Positions 22,823-35,014 are shown, numbered from the stretch's first letter. The stretch is 64,000 nt of DNA from Sorghum bicolor (GCF_000003195.3 NC_012870.2:54518049-54582048); one strand, 5' to 3'. Numbers and translations: made by a program. The notes: generated by a model from the letters alone, not told the origin.

Positions 22823-24806
22823 GTATTACAGGTACGCGAATGGACTTGACTAAACGGAACGGAACACAAGATAGTAGAGTCTGCCACGCCACGTGGATCG
22901 CTACGGTGGGCCCACTTCAACTTGCTACTATACCAAACAAATAGGAGTAATCCAGCGCTGCCGAGTGGTCTAGCTAGCGATATGATGACGAATCGCTGAT
23001 GCAATTTACATGTTGTTATCAAGCCCAAGAGAGACAACCCCACAGTTTAACCCCGTTTATATTAAATCCTACAGGATTCTATAATTCAGATTCTGGATAA
23101 TAAAATTTCTAACCGTTTGAATCCTCGGTGGTTGTGGAAATTCAGATATTGTGTGATGTGGATATCCATTTATATCTTATTGGACACAATTGGCCATGAA
23201 ACTTAATTTGCTGCTCTTACTCAAATTTTTTTTTTGCCAAAACTGATCTGGACTAGATCAATAAAAGGAAGAATATACCGGGTAAGACAAAAGAAATGTT
23301 CATGCACAATAGAAAGAACCTCGATTGTTATTAAACCAGTTGTGATTTGTAACAAACCTATAATATTATCACATCAGGAGAGGAGGTTTGTTATTCTAAC
23401 TAAGTAAATCAAGCTTAAGTCTATAAGAAAATAAAAAAAAAATATAGGTGCTAATTAAATTCCTAATGAAGTCAAAACATAAGGCTAGAAACAGTCTAAA
23501 ATTCTAAGCAAGTGACTCTTGAGATTAAAGCTAAGCTCCTAGCTCACTATGGCTTAAGATTTTTTTATTAGGTAGATGGTGGAAAAGTTAAAGTCCTAAT
23601 CGTCGATTGGGTGAATGTGTTGTTAGCATGTGACAATAAGGATGTGCCACATAAGAGTTTTCTAATAATCCAATTTTAATGTGAAAGATTTTGGTGAAGC
23701 CTGTGATGATAAGACCAAATGAGTATTAAGATTATCACAAAAGGGCACATTGAGTAAATGTTTAAGTGATATATTATGAATAAGTGTAATGCCATGTTTG
23801 TTCTGTTTGTGTAATGTAGTAACAAAGTGCATATAGCCCTCTAGTGGATTTTGGTGGTTTGAATGACAACACAATTAAAGGCCTAACAATGTTGAACATG
23901 AAAATTGAGTCCAATGCATACACTTGAAGATATAAATGGTTGTATCTCTACTATAATTGATAAGTTGAATTATTTTAGATCCATCCATTTAAATCAAAGG
24001 CTCATAAAAGAACTACATCGGATCCAAGGGCCGAGAGATGAAGTTTGATGTGAGGCTTCTCACCCCCTCACCCCTGTGCCCTCCCCCTCCCACACCCTCC
24101 CCTTCTCGCGGATAGGCACCACTGGTTCGAATTGCCAAAAAAAACACCGCATGTACCTGCCACAACCACGGTTCGATCCTCCTCTTCCTCACTATTTTTT
24201 CCTAGAAAAAAACATCGTTCGAGCATGAGACGACTCTTCTCACCCTGTGCCGACCTCCCTCCTCCCTCATCGCCCACATCTCTCTTCTAGAGCAGTGGGC
24301 GAGCTCCTAGGTAGCGGGTGAGAGGGGCCGCCACCCCTCTAAGGCCATGCACGGGTTTCGTCTTCCCCAGTGGGCGAGCTCAGCCTCGCGACGGGCAAGC
24401 TCCCCAGAGGCAGGTGAGCTGCACCCTCACAATGGCCCTGGCAAGTGCCCCTTAGAGGATCTGCATGGCCTCTCCATCGCCATGGCAGGCCAGGATGGAC
24501 TAGAGGCCCCTCGCACCACCGGGTAACTCGGCCCCTTAGTCTTCTCCTATTGCTATGCCAAACCAAGAACCTAAACCCTAACTTACTATTTGTGCTCAGA
24601 TCTGATCTGATTAAGTGTATACGCATGTATTATGCCTACTAACTTCAATTCTTTTACAAAACTATCGGGTGTACATGTGAATACCCATGTCATGCTATTG
24701 TAGGGCTCCTATATCACAAGGATATGGCTTGACTGAAACTTGTGTTGGCAGACATTTTTAGAGTCCGATGAAAAATATTTTGGCTTTGTTCATACATTAA
24801 GGTATA
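22823..24806. other. Intergenic, no gene recognised
   Basis: Only short, unconvincing ORFs. 23040-23160 (CCTACAGGATTCTATAATTC type) resembles other grass MITE ends. 24050-24540 is GC-richer with pyrimidine-rich CCCCTCCC tracts and short ORFs on both strands that show no domain. Confidence 0.4.
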
Positions 24807-25003
24807 GGGGGTGATTGGGACTGCTCTGCTCCATGTTTTTCAGCTCTGCTCTATATTTTTTAGCCAAACGGTTTCAGCTTCACGCACTCAGTTCGAGGAA
24901 AAAGGGTAGAGTTGTGAGAGCACCTAAAGAGGTACTCCACAAACTCTAGTTTTTTGTGGAGCTGCTCCACGGTGGAGTTTGTGGAGCAGTCCCAAACACC
25001 CCC
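24807..25003. mobile_element. MITE with GGGGGTG termini
   Basis: Left end GGGGGTGATTGGGACTGCTC and right end complementary to GGGGGTGTTTGGGACTGCTC give 19 of 20 matching terminal bases. ATA occurs on both sides (24804-24806 and 25004-25006). The interior has short inverted pieces (TTTTGTGGAGCTGCTCCACGG). Class is probably Tourist/Harbinger or hAT-like. Confidence 0.7.
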
Positions 25004-25019
25004 ATAGAACCAAAGTTTT

Positions 25020-25553
25020 CTTATATGTATACTTCGGCAACTCATATTATATTGAGTACTACGATTTGGGTAGCTCCTAGGTCGGAGTAGTGATTCGTAG
25101 CATAGACGTGGTGTCTTGGCTATGCTTGCTTGTGAATGTCCCCTGATCAGCCGGACAGTGGTAGTTCGGGTAGGTGACTTTATAGTTGCGTTGATTCCTC
25201 TGTAGTCCACTTCCCGTTGATAGGATTGATATGCTTATAGGTGCCTAGTAGAAGGTTACTCTGATTCTCCCCCTATTTGGGTTACTTGCCCGATAAGACG
25301 ATACTATACAAAGTTTACCAGTTATTGGAACAAGACTACATTAGTATTTCCTCATCCTCAATAGTTTCTAGATTGTTTGTGCCCCCTTAGATTAAGAAAT
25401 TATAGGCTAAGTCATAAATCACCTACTGTTCCTTTGGGTTCGATATTAAAACTGGGTTAATCTTGGTGAAGTGCTGATCAGTATATATCAGTGAGCTTAC
25501 GGATAATATGATTATAATCATTATTAGGGTGCAGTTAATTTATACCAACAACA
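25020..25553 (+). repeat. Old gypsy LTR fragment (3' half)
   Basis: It carries the order of landmarks found in the 3' halves of the gypsy LTRs at 17400-17830 and 27660-28073: GATCAGCCGGACAGTGGTAG, the TCCACTTCCCGTTGATAGG block, GTTCCTTTGGGTTCGATATT, GGTGAAGTGCTGATCAG, and the end TACCAACA. The first half is missing. The adjacent MITE may mark part of the break. Confidence 0.55.
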
Positions 25554-26840
25554 ATTCACAAAGTTCTTCCTCTTTGCTATCATTCTAAACCATAATCACG
25601 TGGCTTGGGCTTCCTTTAATGCTCTTATTAACTATTTTAAGCATCCCATGCAGCTCAAGGAGAGTCTTCTTCTTCTTGTTCATGTACGTGAAAGTTCATA
25701 ATGAATATATGAAAGCTTCGAGGTACAGAATAGAGGATCACATTCATAGCCAACTCATCACTCATAGAAAAACCCAAGTTGTCAAGGCTCTCAATGTAAC
25801 CCATCATATTTATTGCATGAGGACATATCAGACTACCTTATGCTAGGCTTGCATGAAAATAGAACTTTTAAGATCAAATATCTCTCAACTATTGCTTGCC
25901 TCATAAACATGACATGGAGTCCCTCAATCCTAGTGTGGGCGTTTGTATGCTCATATTGTTTTTGAAGCTCACAAACATAGTGGCAAACAGGAGGCAACTA
26001 ACATCTAGGGAGTCATTAGTGTGCTTATCATAAGCACAGTGGTCAGCAACACTTACATCATTAGTTGGATCATTTGGATAAGGTTTCTTAATAATAATTC
26101 CTAAGTTACAGTACCAATCAATAAATTTTGTTCCACAAAGCTTTATTTCTCAAGAAGCATCATGAATTTAAACTAGTAGGAGCATTATTTGGTGCTGTCT
26201 ACAACAAAATAAAAGTTTTGTAATCATTTTTCCTATGACATAAGTGGACAAGACCCATATTCATCTAAGTTCTAGTGAGTTTTGGCGTCATAGCTAGAAA
26301 AACAGTAGCATTGATAAGAAACATTAGCTAATCATATCCTATGTGACTGTTTTTGTTGGATGGCATCTAATGCCCTAGTTTCCAATGTTATGCCCGAAGG
26401 CCCAAAATCTGTTTTGATAACCTTGTCATGTAAACCAACACTAAGCACGCAGATGTATGACATCCACCCTATTAGATTAAGATAACCAATGGTACTCTAC
26501 TTTGGTAGACCTACCAAATTATGATCAAAATACATATAGACACAACAATTGGAAGTGAATAAAAACTAAAACTATTAATTTTTCTGAGGGAAGCTATACA
26601 AGACATGAAAGAATAATTTGATAGGAAAAATAGAACATTATAGATAATCTTATTAAATGTGAGATAGTATGGCCTTCATCATGTTGATCTCCACTGCCAA
26701 GATCCTGTCGTTTGAGCCACCATGCTTGAGTACTTCATGAAATCACCAAAAACTATACTGCAATTGCTGATAGCTAGTAAATGAATTACATGAATACATC
26801 AAGAATCACAAGTTGACAAGTTATAGCCGTTATACAATGA
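25554..26840. other. Intergenic, no gene recognised
   Basis: AT-rich sequence with stops in all frames. It may be the interior of the older gypsy element whose LTR ends at 25553, but I see no PBS or coding match. Confidence 0.35.
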
Positions 26841-26845
26841 ATGAA
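26841..26845 (+). repeat. Target site duplication (left), ATGAA
   Basis: ATGAA immediately before the LTR start; the same five bases follow the element at 34867-34871. Confidence 0.85.
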
Positions 26846-28073
26846 TGTTGATGGTCCTTAAGTACCAAATATAATCATCAAATAAATAAAGAAAAGGATC
26901 CAAATGCAACCAACACCTAGACTTAGGGTTTTATCTGACAGAATTCCACGAGTTTTGGTGTTTGTCTATTTCTGCAGGGGGTTATCAGGAAATACGGAAG
27001 AAAGGCCCATATGTCAGGATTACATAGAGATATCAACACACCGCGCAATTTTCTACCATCTAGAAGACTCCAGAAGCCACGAGAAGAAGGCAGAGGCCAA
27101 AAGGGGCTAGGCCCAGGGCGCCCGCCCTGAGGACCTGGGCGCCCGCCCTCTGTTGGATGCTAATCAGGACTCTCTTCGCACACGACGTTCCACCGACCTA
27201 AAGGATCAAGGATAACATAGTACCACATCGTCTGCTGGACCAAAAATGCACAGAGGAGGAGGACTATATAAGCAGACCCCCTGGCCCCTAGAGGAGAACA
27301 AGTTTTTCATAGAGTTGAGAGGAGCCCTCGAAGGAATACCTCTCCTCTAAATAAAATTTCTTTTAGGCTTAGCATCCAATGTGAGTAGAATTAGATCTTC
27401 TAGTTTCTACTAGATTGAGAGAGATAGAGTGGAGGTATAGATCAGAGGAAGCCTGGCCTGTCGGTGTCTACTCCGAGGTTGTACCTGTGGGATCAAGTCT
27501 TCTAACCCGAGGCTTGCTCCTAAGATTCTTCAGTAATTCGACTTCTAATTCTAGTAAGTTCTTGTTTTATTGTTCTTTGGTTTATGAGTTTACTTTAATC
27601 CTCTTCCGGTTGAGTATTAGAGTAATCATTGCTAGCGTAAACGTGGTGTTTAGGCTAGGGTACTCATAGATATCCCCTGACTAGCTGGACCGTGGTAGTA
27701 GCGAGGAACGTGACATTTCCGAGTTACCTTTGCATCCCATATCTCGTTAGCAGGACGGGTAGGTTTATAGGTGCAGGTCGAACATCCTTTGTGGTGTCTA
27801 GATTCCGTAAGCTTCCCCAATAGAACAGCAGATCATCCTTACCAAGGTTAGAACGAGACTACGGTTGCAGTCTTCTCTATACATCACTCACATCGAGAAA
27901 CATTCTTTGCAGCCTAAAAGGATAGTAGCAATAGATTTGGTTAGTCAGATGCATTCTTTCTCCCAGTGGTAAAAATATAAATACGATAACTCTGGATAAC
28001 CTTCCGGGTGAAATGCTCACCGATATCCGTGCGCTTGCGGATCATTTCCTTATTGCGTTACCAAATATCAACA
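26846..28073 (+). repeat. 5' LTR of gypsy element (1228 bp)
   Basis: Starts TGTTGATGGTCC, ends CAAATATCAACA. A TATATAAG box at 27265-27272 and AATAAA at 27350-27355 mark likely transcription signals. It is 21 bp longer than the 3' copy because GGCGCCCGCCCT is duplicated with a short spacer near 27117-27152. Confidence 0.92.
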
Positions 28074-28081
28074 AGCATTTC

Positions 28082-28099
28082 TGGCACCGTTGCCGGGGA
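28082..28099 (+). other. Primer binding site (tRNA-Asp type)
   Basis: TGGCACCGTTGCCGGGGA, eight bases after the LTR end. It differs by one base from TGGCGCCGTTGCCGGGGA, the site complementary to plant tRNA-Asp used by many gypsy elements. Confidence 0.75.
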
Positions 28100-28187
28100 G
28101 AAAGACGGTTTGCTGAGATAACTTTGAATCTTGCTATTATCTTGTATTATACTTTTATTCTTTTATCTTTTTATTTTTTTCATCTCT

Positions 28188-28940
28188 ATGGATAACTCAA
28201 ATTCCATACCTATTATTGAATTTTTTGCACCTTCGGAGACCAGCCATAGACCATGGGAGTCAACAAGTCCTGCCCCTAATTATGATCTGTGTCCGGAGTT
28301 GATTGCAATAGGTCAAAACCAACCCTTTTGTACAGCTGAGGTCCTATCTTTTAATCAAGAAGATAATGCACTTTTAGCTACACCTAGGGAATCTTTTAAT
28401 TTTTCTATAAATTCTGGTTTAAACCTAGCCCAACAAGACCATGTTTTTTCTCGATATTTTTACATTGGTCTTAATCATATACCCTTTGGTAGAGTCTTTC
28501 TTTCTTTATCTATCAGTAAAGGAAGGTATGTCTTCATTTGTGGACATCCTTCTTGTACTATGCTCCATAGAAAAATCTTAGAGATAGATAAGGAATCATC
28601 TCCCAGACAAGGAAAGGAAGTTTCAATAGCCAATTTCCAAACATTTCAATCCCATGATTCGGCTATCCATCCCATCCTTGAGCTTAATAATTTCTACTCT
28701 TCTCTTTCTCTTGAACCTCCCGATAATCCTATGAATCTCTCTAGACATCCCATGCATAAGAGTCACCAAGATCACAAGGAGGATCGAGAAGAGCAACATC
28801 AATGGCTAGAGGGCATTAAAAATCCATGTGCTATCACCACATTTGAGATCTCCAACCCTCTCTTCCTTTCTATTTATAACAACTTTAAAAGAGCAGTTGT
28901 CGATGCATATGTCTATAATAAATATTGCAGATCTCGTTGA
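28188..28940 (+). CDS. Unrecognised retrotransposon ORF, 250 aa
   Basis: Open from ATG 28188 (MDNSNSIPIIEFFAPSE) to TGA at 28938. In-frame codons upstream are open to 28131 but offer no ATG, so this ATG is chosen. It sits right after the PBS, where gag would begin. I see no zinc knuckle, no protease motif and no signal peptide (the hydrophobic run upstream belongs to untranslated leader). The composition is Ser/Asn/His-rich, with a His-rich charged segment (HKSHQDHKEDREEQHQ) at about residues 188-203 and a possible strand-rich core around GRVFLSLSISKGRYVFICGH. It could be a diverged gag or an element-specific protein. Intact reading in an otherwise broken element is notable. Confidence 0.55.
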   Translation: MDNSNSIPIIEFFAPSETSHRPWESTSPAPNYDLCPELIAIGQNQPFCTAEVLSFNQEDNALLATPRESFNFSINSGLNLAQQDHVFSRYFYIGLNHIPFGRVFLSLSISKGRYVFICGHPSCTMLHRKILEIDKESSPRQGKEVSIANFQTFQSHDSAIHPILELNNFYSSLSLEPPDNPMNLSRHPMHKSHQDHKEDREEQHQWLEGIKNPCAITTFEISNPLFLSIYNNFKRAVVDAYVYNKYCRSR

Positions 28941-30200
28941 GTTGATTTTGATATAGGTCAGCGTTGGAGGGGAAACCACGTCGCTGACATAAATTGATGG
29001 TTTCCCAAAGCTTAGTGTCCTAAAACAAGCCCTGATCATGAACTTCGAATTATTTGCAACATTGCCTTGTGTATTGAGCATATAAAGATAATTGTAGAAA
29101 TATTCCTTCGGGTATTCTTGCCACTAACCTTTCCAAGATTGGAGCAAGAAGATCCGAGGAATGACAAGCACAAGGTATGACCAACCAATCATCATGCAAC
29201 ATTGAATTAAATTCATCCAATCTTGAATTTTGCAAAATTCAAGCTTGGGGGAGTACTTTACATAAAAAAATCATTTGCCATGTTGTTATGTTGGTTGTCC
29301 TTACCTTTGAGACATGCTCAATTTGTTAAACACTAATCACACTACTTCATCTCCACTTGAGTAGATCTCTATAAATGCCATCATGCTACCTTTGTTTATC
29401 CTAGTAAGTGTTGGTTTGGAAGTACTCGACATACTTCCATTGGCATTTAAATTAAGCATGGTGCTTAGGTTAAATAGCCTTCCTTAATCTGATTAGACAT
29501 GGAGTCTAGTTTGGTTACTGAACTAAAAACTGCTTGAGTAGGCATTGGAATATTTTGTCGGACTAACCCCTGCAGGAAAACTTTCAATATTAACCTGGGA
29601 AGTCCTGAGCTACAAGCTCATTGGAGATAAAGGAGACATATGAAATTTAACGACTTGCACAAGGAAGACATAGATCATTCATCATAAAGAGATGATCCAT
29701 GGAGGGTGCCACAAACACGATGCACAACCGCTAAGAAAGGAAAGCTTCCACAAGGTGATACTATACCATCACTCTTCAAGTAAGGTAACATCTTAAGGTA
29801 CGTGACTATCGCTTTTATAAGCTTCTCCTTGGTTCTGGCATTCACATAAATAAAGAGACAAACATGTATGATTTATAACTCTAAATTAACCAACCTAATT
29901 AATTGAACATGTTTAGCTCTTTAATCTTTGTTCTTAGTACTACCTTCGTGATCCCACACTCCTAATCATATAAGCTAATATGTTGCACATTCAATCTTTG
30001 GAAGTTATAAACAAAACATAAATATAGATAGATTATCTTTCCATTAGGTTGAGCCATCTGATCTGACAAATGCTACACTCATGATCCATCAACTTTGTCT
30101 TGCTCACTATGCTTAAGGTTAGAGAAGAACAAATACACTTTTGGTTCTATTGGTGTTTTCCACCAACAGGGCCCATGCACTTGATCTCTGCCTTGTCTCT
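28941..30200 (+). other. Non-coding interior of gypsy element
   Basis: No ORF beyond chance. AGCTTGGGGGAGT at 29243-29255 and again AGCTTGGGGGAGA near 32011 are PPT-like phrases, frequent inside elements of this group. Confidence 0.5.
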
Positions 30201-30206
30201 ATGAGC

Positions 30207-30430
30207 AGGAACACTTCGACCATAATATGAAGGAGTTTTACAACTCCCAGACTCCACCAAGTGAAGAACCAGGATCTACGAGCACAAACACACTGGAGAT
30301 ACTGGACACTCAGGCAATCACTACCCTGAGATGCTTGAGGACGTGAACTACATCAACAACAATAACAACTATTACTACAACCGTCCTCAACAAAATCAAG
30401 GTTGGAATCAACAGAGGCCTAATTACTCAG
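30207..30430 (+). pseudogene. gag: Gypsy gag C-terminal remnant
   Basis: A short stretch reads EHFDHNMKEFYNSQTPPSEE and later NNNYYYNRPQQNQGWNQQRP, the Asn/Gln-rich tail preceding the protease in Athila/Tat gag proteins. It needs frame changes and has no core gag domain. Confidence 0.55.
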
Positions 30431-30856
30431 AGAGGTGATCCAGGACGCCCCGTCATCCCGATCTCCATCGTCATGGTGGACTTCCCAGAAGCACTCTGTG
30501 ACTTTGGCTCCAGCGTCAACATTATGCCCAGGGTTGCAGATCGGACACTCAGTTTCCCAAAGGAAATATTGAAGAACCTCTGCGTCCGAGTTGGTACCTT
30601 GTACGCTCTAGCAGACTTCGTGGTGATAGAGACTGGTACTGAGGAGAGGGCACCCATCATCTTAGGGAGGCCATTCCTAAACACCAGAGCTGTCATCTAC
30701 GTTAATGCTGCCAAGATCATTTTCTACATCAAGGGGAAGAAGGAGACTTTCCTTCAAGAACAAGACTACACAAATTTCAGAGCAATCCCGACACGAACCA
30801 AGGAAGAAGACCAACAGGAGGAACAGGAACAAGCAAATGTGGACCGAGTCAGCTAA
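30431..30856 (+). pseudogene. Retropepsin-like domain 1 (gypsy PR)
   Basis: Coding from about GDPGRPVIPIS through ATG 30473 to a stop at 30854. The active-site segment ALCDFGSSVNIMP has D-F-G where pepsins have D-T-G; this D-(L/F)-G form is common in Athila-type elements. The second hallmark ILGRPFLNT and the strand VIYVNAAKIIFYIKGKKE follow, then a Glu/Gln-rich tail. The flap segment between the Asp loop and SFPKEILK is shorter than family members usually show, which suggests a small deletion. The protein would cleave the gag polyprotein. A second protease-like unit lies directly downstream in another frame. Confidence 0.7.
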
Positions 30857-31502
30857 GATGGTCACTGCAGTTCAAAGAGGTCAAGATCGTCGACTCAAGT
30901 CGCCTTTCCTGATCAAGAAGGACGACCCTGGTGTTCCAAGCATCGAGTGAACAATCAATGGATACTCTTTTCAGAAGACACTCTACGACACCGGATCTGA
31001 CGTCAACATAATGGCCGCAGTCACTTATCAGCTCCTGCATGGAACCATGCTCCTACAACCAAGATACATTCAGCTCCAGACGATTTTCAGGTCATGGACA
31101 TGGGAGAAGACGAGTATGATCCACCTACCATCCTTGGAAGACCGTTCCTCAAACACTATCAAAGCCATCATCTATATTGGAACCGGAGAAGCCCACATGC
31201 ACTTTCCCTCTGAGAAAGTACGCCACTACTTTAATGATTCTAACTATATAGTTGAAGATTCTAAGCAGGTCAGGACAAGAAGAAGGCGACGCAACCGAAA
31301 TCACAGGAGGCAAATCATCAAGGACGGATGGGCAGACTACGAAGGAGAAGTGGTAAGGTCTGAAGACATACAGCTTGAACAGAACTATCCTGAGGAGACC
31401 GTAGCACCGAGTCACGTGTGGAGGGAGAAGATAGTTATACACGAAGAGGAGGCGCCACCGAAATCACCGACTACGCCATCCAGCGAATCCCAGGATAACT
31501 GA
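30857..31502 (+). pseudogene. Retropepsin-like domain 2 (tandem)
   Basis: Frame from about 30858 (MVTAVQRGQDRRLKSPFL) with an in-frame TGA at 30948, then GYSFQKTLYDTGSDVNIMA with a canonical D-T-G triad. ATG 31011 opens the longest uninterrupted piece. The middle is shifted: the TILGRPFL hallmark is readable only in another frame at about 31128-31151. The original frame resumes at IIYIGTGEAHMHFPSEKVR, a basic RTRRRRRNRNHRR tract and an acidic tail to 31502. Two compensating indels explain this. It is a second aspartic-protease-like module following module 1. Confidence 0.65.
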
Positions 31503-33659
31503 GAAAATAGAGAGTCCTGTTCGGAGGACTTAAAAATATCGAACGCCTTGCCAAGAGGTAAACTTGGTAGTTATCCTTTTTCTTTCAATTATTCAATTAT
31601 AGTTTGCTTAGTTAATCAGGATTCATATCATCTCGAAAATAAAATAAAAAAGTTAAAAATAGTAAGCCCCATGTGAGTATGCTCATGGCATAAAACCCAT
31701 AGGTACATTCACTGTGGTGGCATAAAATAAATATGTTTTCATCTTATAATAAAAATATAAAAATAATAAGTGCATGATCCTGCTAAATAAATAACATTTA
31801 TTGAGGAGGCTCAACATGATAAAGGCTAGATATTTATGCTAACACTTAACCAGTTTCACAAAGCTTTGTTGTCTATTTGAGCTCCACAGAATTCAAGGAT
31901 CAAAGAAGACTAGCAGACGGAGGACATTCTAATCGCTGTCAGGGTACTGCCGACATTCAAATATACCTCCGTCACCTGCTAGCTACATCAAAAGAAATTA
32001 CGTCAAAATCTAGCTTGGGGGAGAGCACCCCCATTTATCCAGCTAAGTGATTCTACTCGCGTTTATACTTTACTCAAATAATAAAAAGATACATAATCAT
32101 AAAAAAACCCAAATAAAGATTTTGTGCTTTTATATATATCTTTGCTTAGTTTGCTAAATAAATAAAGTTTTCTATGAACCCTTATGATATGCTCTCACAT
32201 GGAAATGATGAATAGTTGCTTTGCCATGACTAGTTCTTAAAATTGAAATCTCTCTCAAGTTTAGGCATAACTGTTATAATTTAAACCTGCTCTAAACCTA
32301 AACTTGTGGGAAGAGTACTTGATCTAAAGTCCAAGTCGTTAATGGATATGATATGGGAAGGTTGAACTGCTGTTTATCTGTTCCTAGAGATGCTAGAATT
32401 CTGGAGAATTTTATCTTTGAAAATCTTTAAAATAACACATGATGAGTTCCTATATGATGAGAGTTTAAATTCCTACCACAGCCATATATACATGCTTGCT
32501 AGACTTTGAGCCACACATTTACTTTTTACTGCTTATGAGCATTGAGTGTGGTCAAGCTGTGTAGACCCTTAGGAGCTTGTCATACGGTTAAAATCAAGAT
32601 TCACTTGCACGTTCACTTGTATATGCTGCTTCTATTCCAGAAGTACGCATCCACATACATCCACTCATTTCCATCTCCAGATTCACCCAAAATTATTCTA
32701 CTCCTAATCCGGGAGAGAATAGCCAAAAACATTTTCCTATCCCTGTTATTCCCTATGAAATAAATGCTCCAGTTATTTTGGTTACTACCACTTGCTACAT
32801 TATTTTAGGAGATGAGTGATCTAAAAAAAGAAGAAAAAAAAATATACGAGGAAATAAAAAGGGGCAAGTGCCCGGAACCTCGAAGAAAAGAAAAAGTGAG
32901 ACGAGAGGTAAAAATGGACAAGTGTCTGACAGTAGAATTAGAGGTACAAGATACCCACCTGAGAAGAAAGAAAAAGAAAATATAGAGCATCTCATTCTCC
33001 TCAAAAAGCTTTAAAGTGCAAGAAAGGTATGTATCCCCTTAAAAGAGCAAAAGTAGAATTAGACTTTCACCATTGTTATCACCATCATCACCATACACCA
33101 TTCATTCGCCACACATGCACATCTTGATTTGACTTATTGACTTATTTCTCTGGATCTATGGTTTGACTATGCAATAAATGTCTTGTAAGTATGTATTAGC
33201 TGTCTCCCACCTATGAGCTCCAGATATCAAAACCTTATTAGAGTAGGGTGAGAGAGAAGGCAATATCACTATGCATTATACCAAAATACCACATACTTTG
33301 AGAGAAGGCATATACCATTACTGCCTTGGTAAGGATCCATAAATACCACAAAAGAGAGATCTGAGAGAGTCATACAAGGAATCTCTGAGTTTTATTTGAA
33401 AATCTACAAAAAAACTCCAGAGCTATAGCTGATCAAGAATAAGAGACATGGCGCTTGACTTGACCGTTCTATCTTTTAACTGCTCAAGACACAAGTGACG
33501 GTAGCAAGCCCCATGGTGGAAGGTAATATGAGTAAGTTTAAATCTTAACAGTTCACTCTAACTCAGAGATGAGATCTTACTTTTAAAGCATGAAACCACT
33601 GCAGAAACTCTTGAGTTCATCCTTGCTCAGGGACGAGCAAGAGGTAAGCTTGGAGGAGT
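31503..33659 (+). other. 3' non-coding interior of gypsy element with PPT
   Basis: No RT, RNase H or integrase can be read. The end TAAGCTTGGAGGAGT (about 33646-33659) is the polypurine tract before the LTR start TGTTGACGG. The stretch 32790-32990 is purine-rich (AAAAAAAGAAGAAAAAAAAA), giving pyrimidine-rich minus-strand ORFs that are shadows. Confidence 0.6.
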
Positions 33660-34866
33660 TGTTGACGGTCCTTAAGTACCAAATATAATCATCAAATAAA
33701 TAAAGAAAAGGATCCAAATGCAACCAACACCCAGACTTAGGGTTTTATCTGACAGAATTCCACAAGTTTTGGTGTTTGTCTATTTCTGCAGGGGGTTATC
33801 AGGAAATACGGAAGAAAGGCCCACATGTCGGGATTACATAGAGATATCAACACACCGTGCAATTTTCTACCATCTAGAAGACTCCAGAAGCCACGGGAAG
33901 AAAGCAGAGGCCGAAAGGGGCCAGGCCCAGGGCGCCCGCCCTCTGTTGGATGCCAATCAAGACTCTCTTCGCACACGATGTTCCACCGACCTAAAGAATC
34001 AAGGATAACATAGTACCACATCGCCTGCTGGACCAAAAATGCACAGAGGAGGAGGACTATATAAGCAGACCCCCTGGCCCCTGGAGGAGAACAAGTTTTT
34101 CATAGAGTTGAGAGGAACCCTCGAAGGAATACCTCTCCTCTAAATAAAATTTCTTTTAGGCTTAGCATCCAATGTGAGTAGAATTAGATCTTCTAGTTTC
34201 TACTAGATTGAGAGAGATAGAGTGGAGGTATAGATCTGAGGAAGCCCTGCCTGTCGGTGTCTACTCCGAGGTTGTACCTGCGGGATCAAGTCTTCTAACC
34301 CGAGGCTTGCTCCTAAGATTCTTCAGTAATTCGACTTCTAATTCTAGTAAGTTCTTGTTTTATTGTTCTTTGGATTATGAGTTTACTTTAATCCTCTTCC
34401 GGTTGAGTATTAGAGTAATCATTGCTAGCGTAAACGTGGTGTTTAGGCTAGAGTACTCATAGATATCCCCTGACTAGCTGGACCGTGGTAGTAGCGAGGA
34501 ACGTGACATTTTCGAGTTACCTTTGTATCCCATATTTCGTTAGCAGGACGGGTAGGTTTATAGGTGCGGGTCGAACATCCTTTGTGGTGTCTAGATTCCG
34601 TAAGCTTCCCCAATAGAACAGCAGATCATCCTTACCAAGGTTAGAACGAGACTACGGTTGCAGTCTTCTCTATACATTACTCACATCGAGAAACATTCTT
34701 TGTAGCCTAAAGGGATAGTAGCAATAGATTTGGTTAGTCAGATGCATCATTTCTCCCAGTGGTAAAAATATAAATACGATAACTCTGGATAACCTCCCGG
34801 GTGAAATGCTCACCGATATCCGTGCGCTTGCGGATCATTTCCTTATTGCGTTACCAAATATCAACA
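33660..34866 (+). repeat. 3' LTR of gypsy element (1207 bp)
   Basis: Starts TGTTGACGGTCC, ends CAAATATCAACA, with TATATAAG at 34058-34065. It differs from the 5' copy by about 30 substitutions by eye, mostly transitions, and by one 21-bp unit. Confidence 0.92.
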
Positions 34867-34871
34867 ATGAA
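34867..34871 (+). repeat. Target site duplication (right), ATGAA
   Basis: Matches ATGAA at 26841-26845, confirming both element ends. Confidence 0.85.
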
Positions 34872-35014
34872 CAACCTCAACTTGGCTGTGATTAATGCAA
34901 CATGTAGGCCACCAAAAATACACACCTGTATCACATATACATCTGGGCCATACTATTCACAACATTCCCTACAAAAACAAGTTAAGCGGAGAACTAGATA
35001 CTGCCGTGTGATGT

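Larger units (their letters stand above)
26846..34866 (+). mobile_element. Complete non-autonomous Ty3-gypsy element
   Basis: An 8.0 kb element with LTRs at 26846-28073 and 33660-34866, TG...CA ends, a 5-bp ATGAA target duplication on both sides, a PBS complementary to tRNA-Asp type ends, and a PPT. Internally it has a 250-aa ORF of unknown role, gag-tail remnants and two tandem retropepsin-like domains. Reverse transcriptase, RNase H and integrase are absent. The PBS type and protease signature ALCDFGSSVNIMP point to the Athila/Tat side of gypsy elements (inference). About 30 mismatches by eye between the LTRs indicate a moderately recent insertion. It must have moved with enzymes supplied by a relative. 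Confidence 0.9.

Noticed and set aside
26904..27110. Short ORFs in the gypsy LTRs (also 33718-34008, 27415-27669 and 34208-34462)
   Set aside because: Repeated in both LTRs because the LTRs are repeats; no domain or coding signal.
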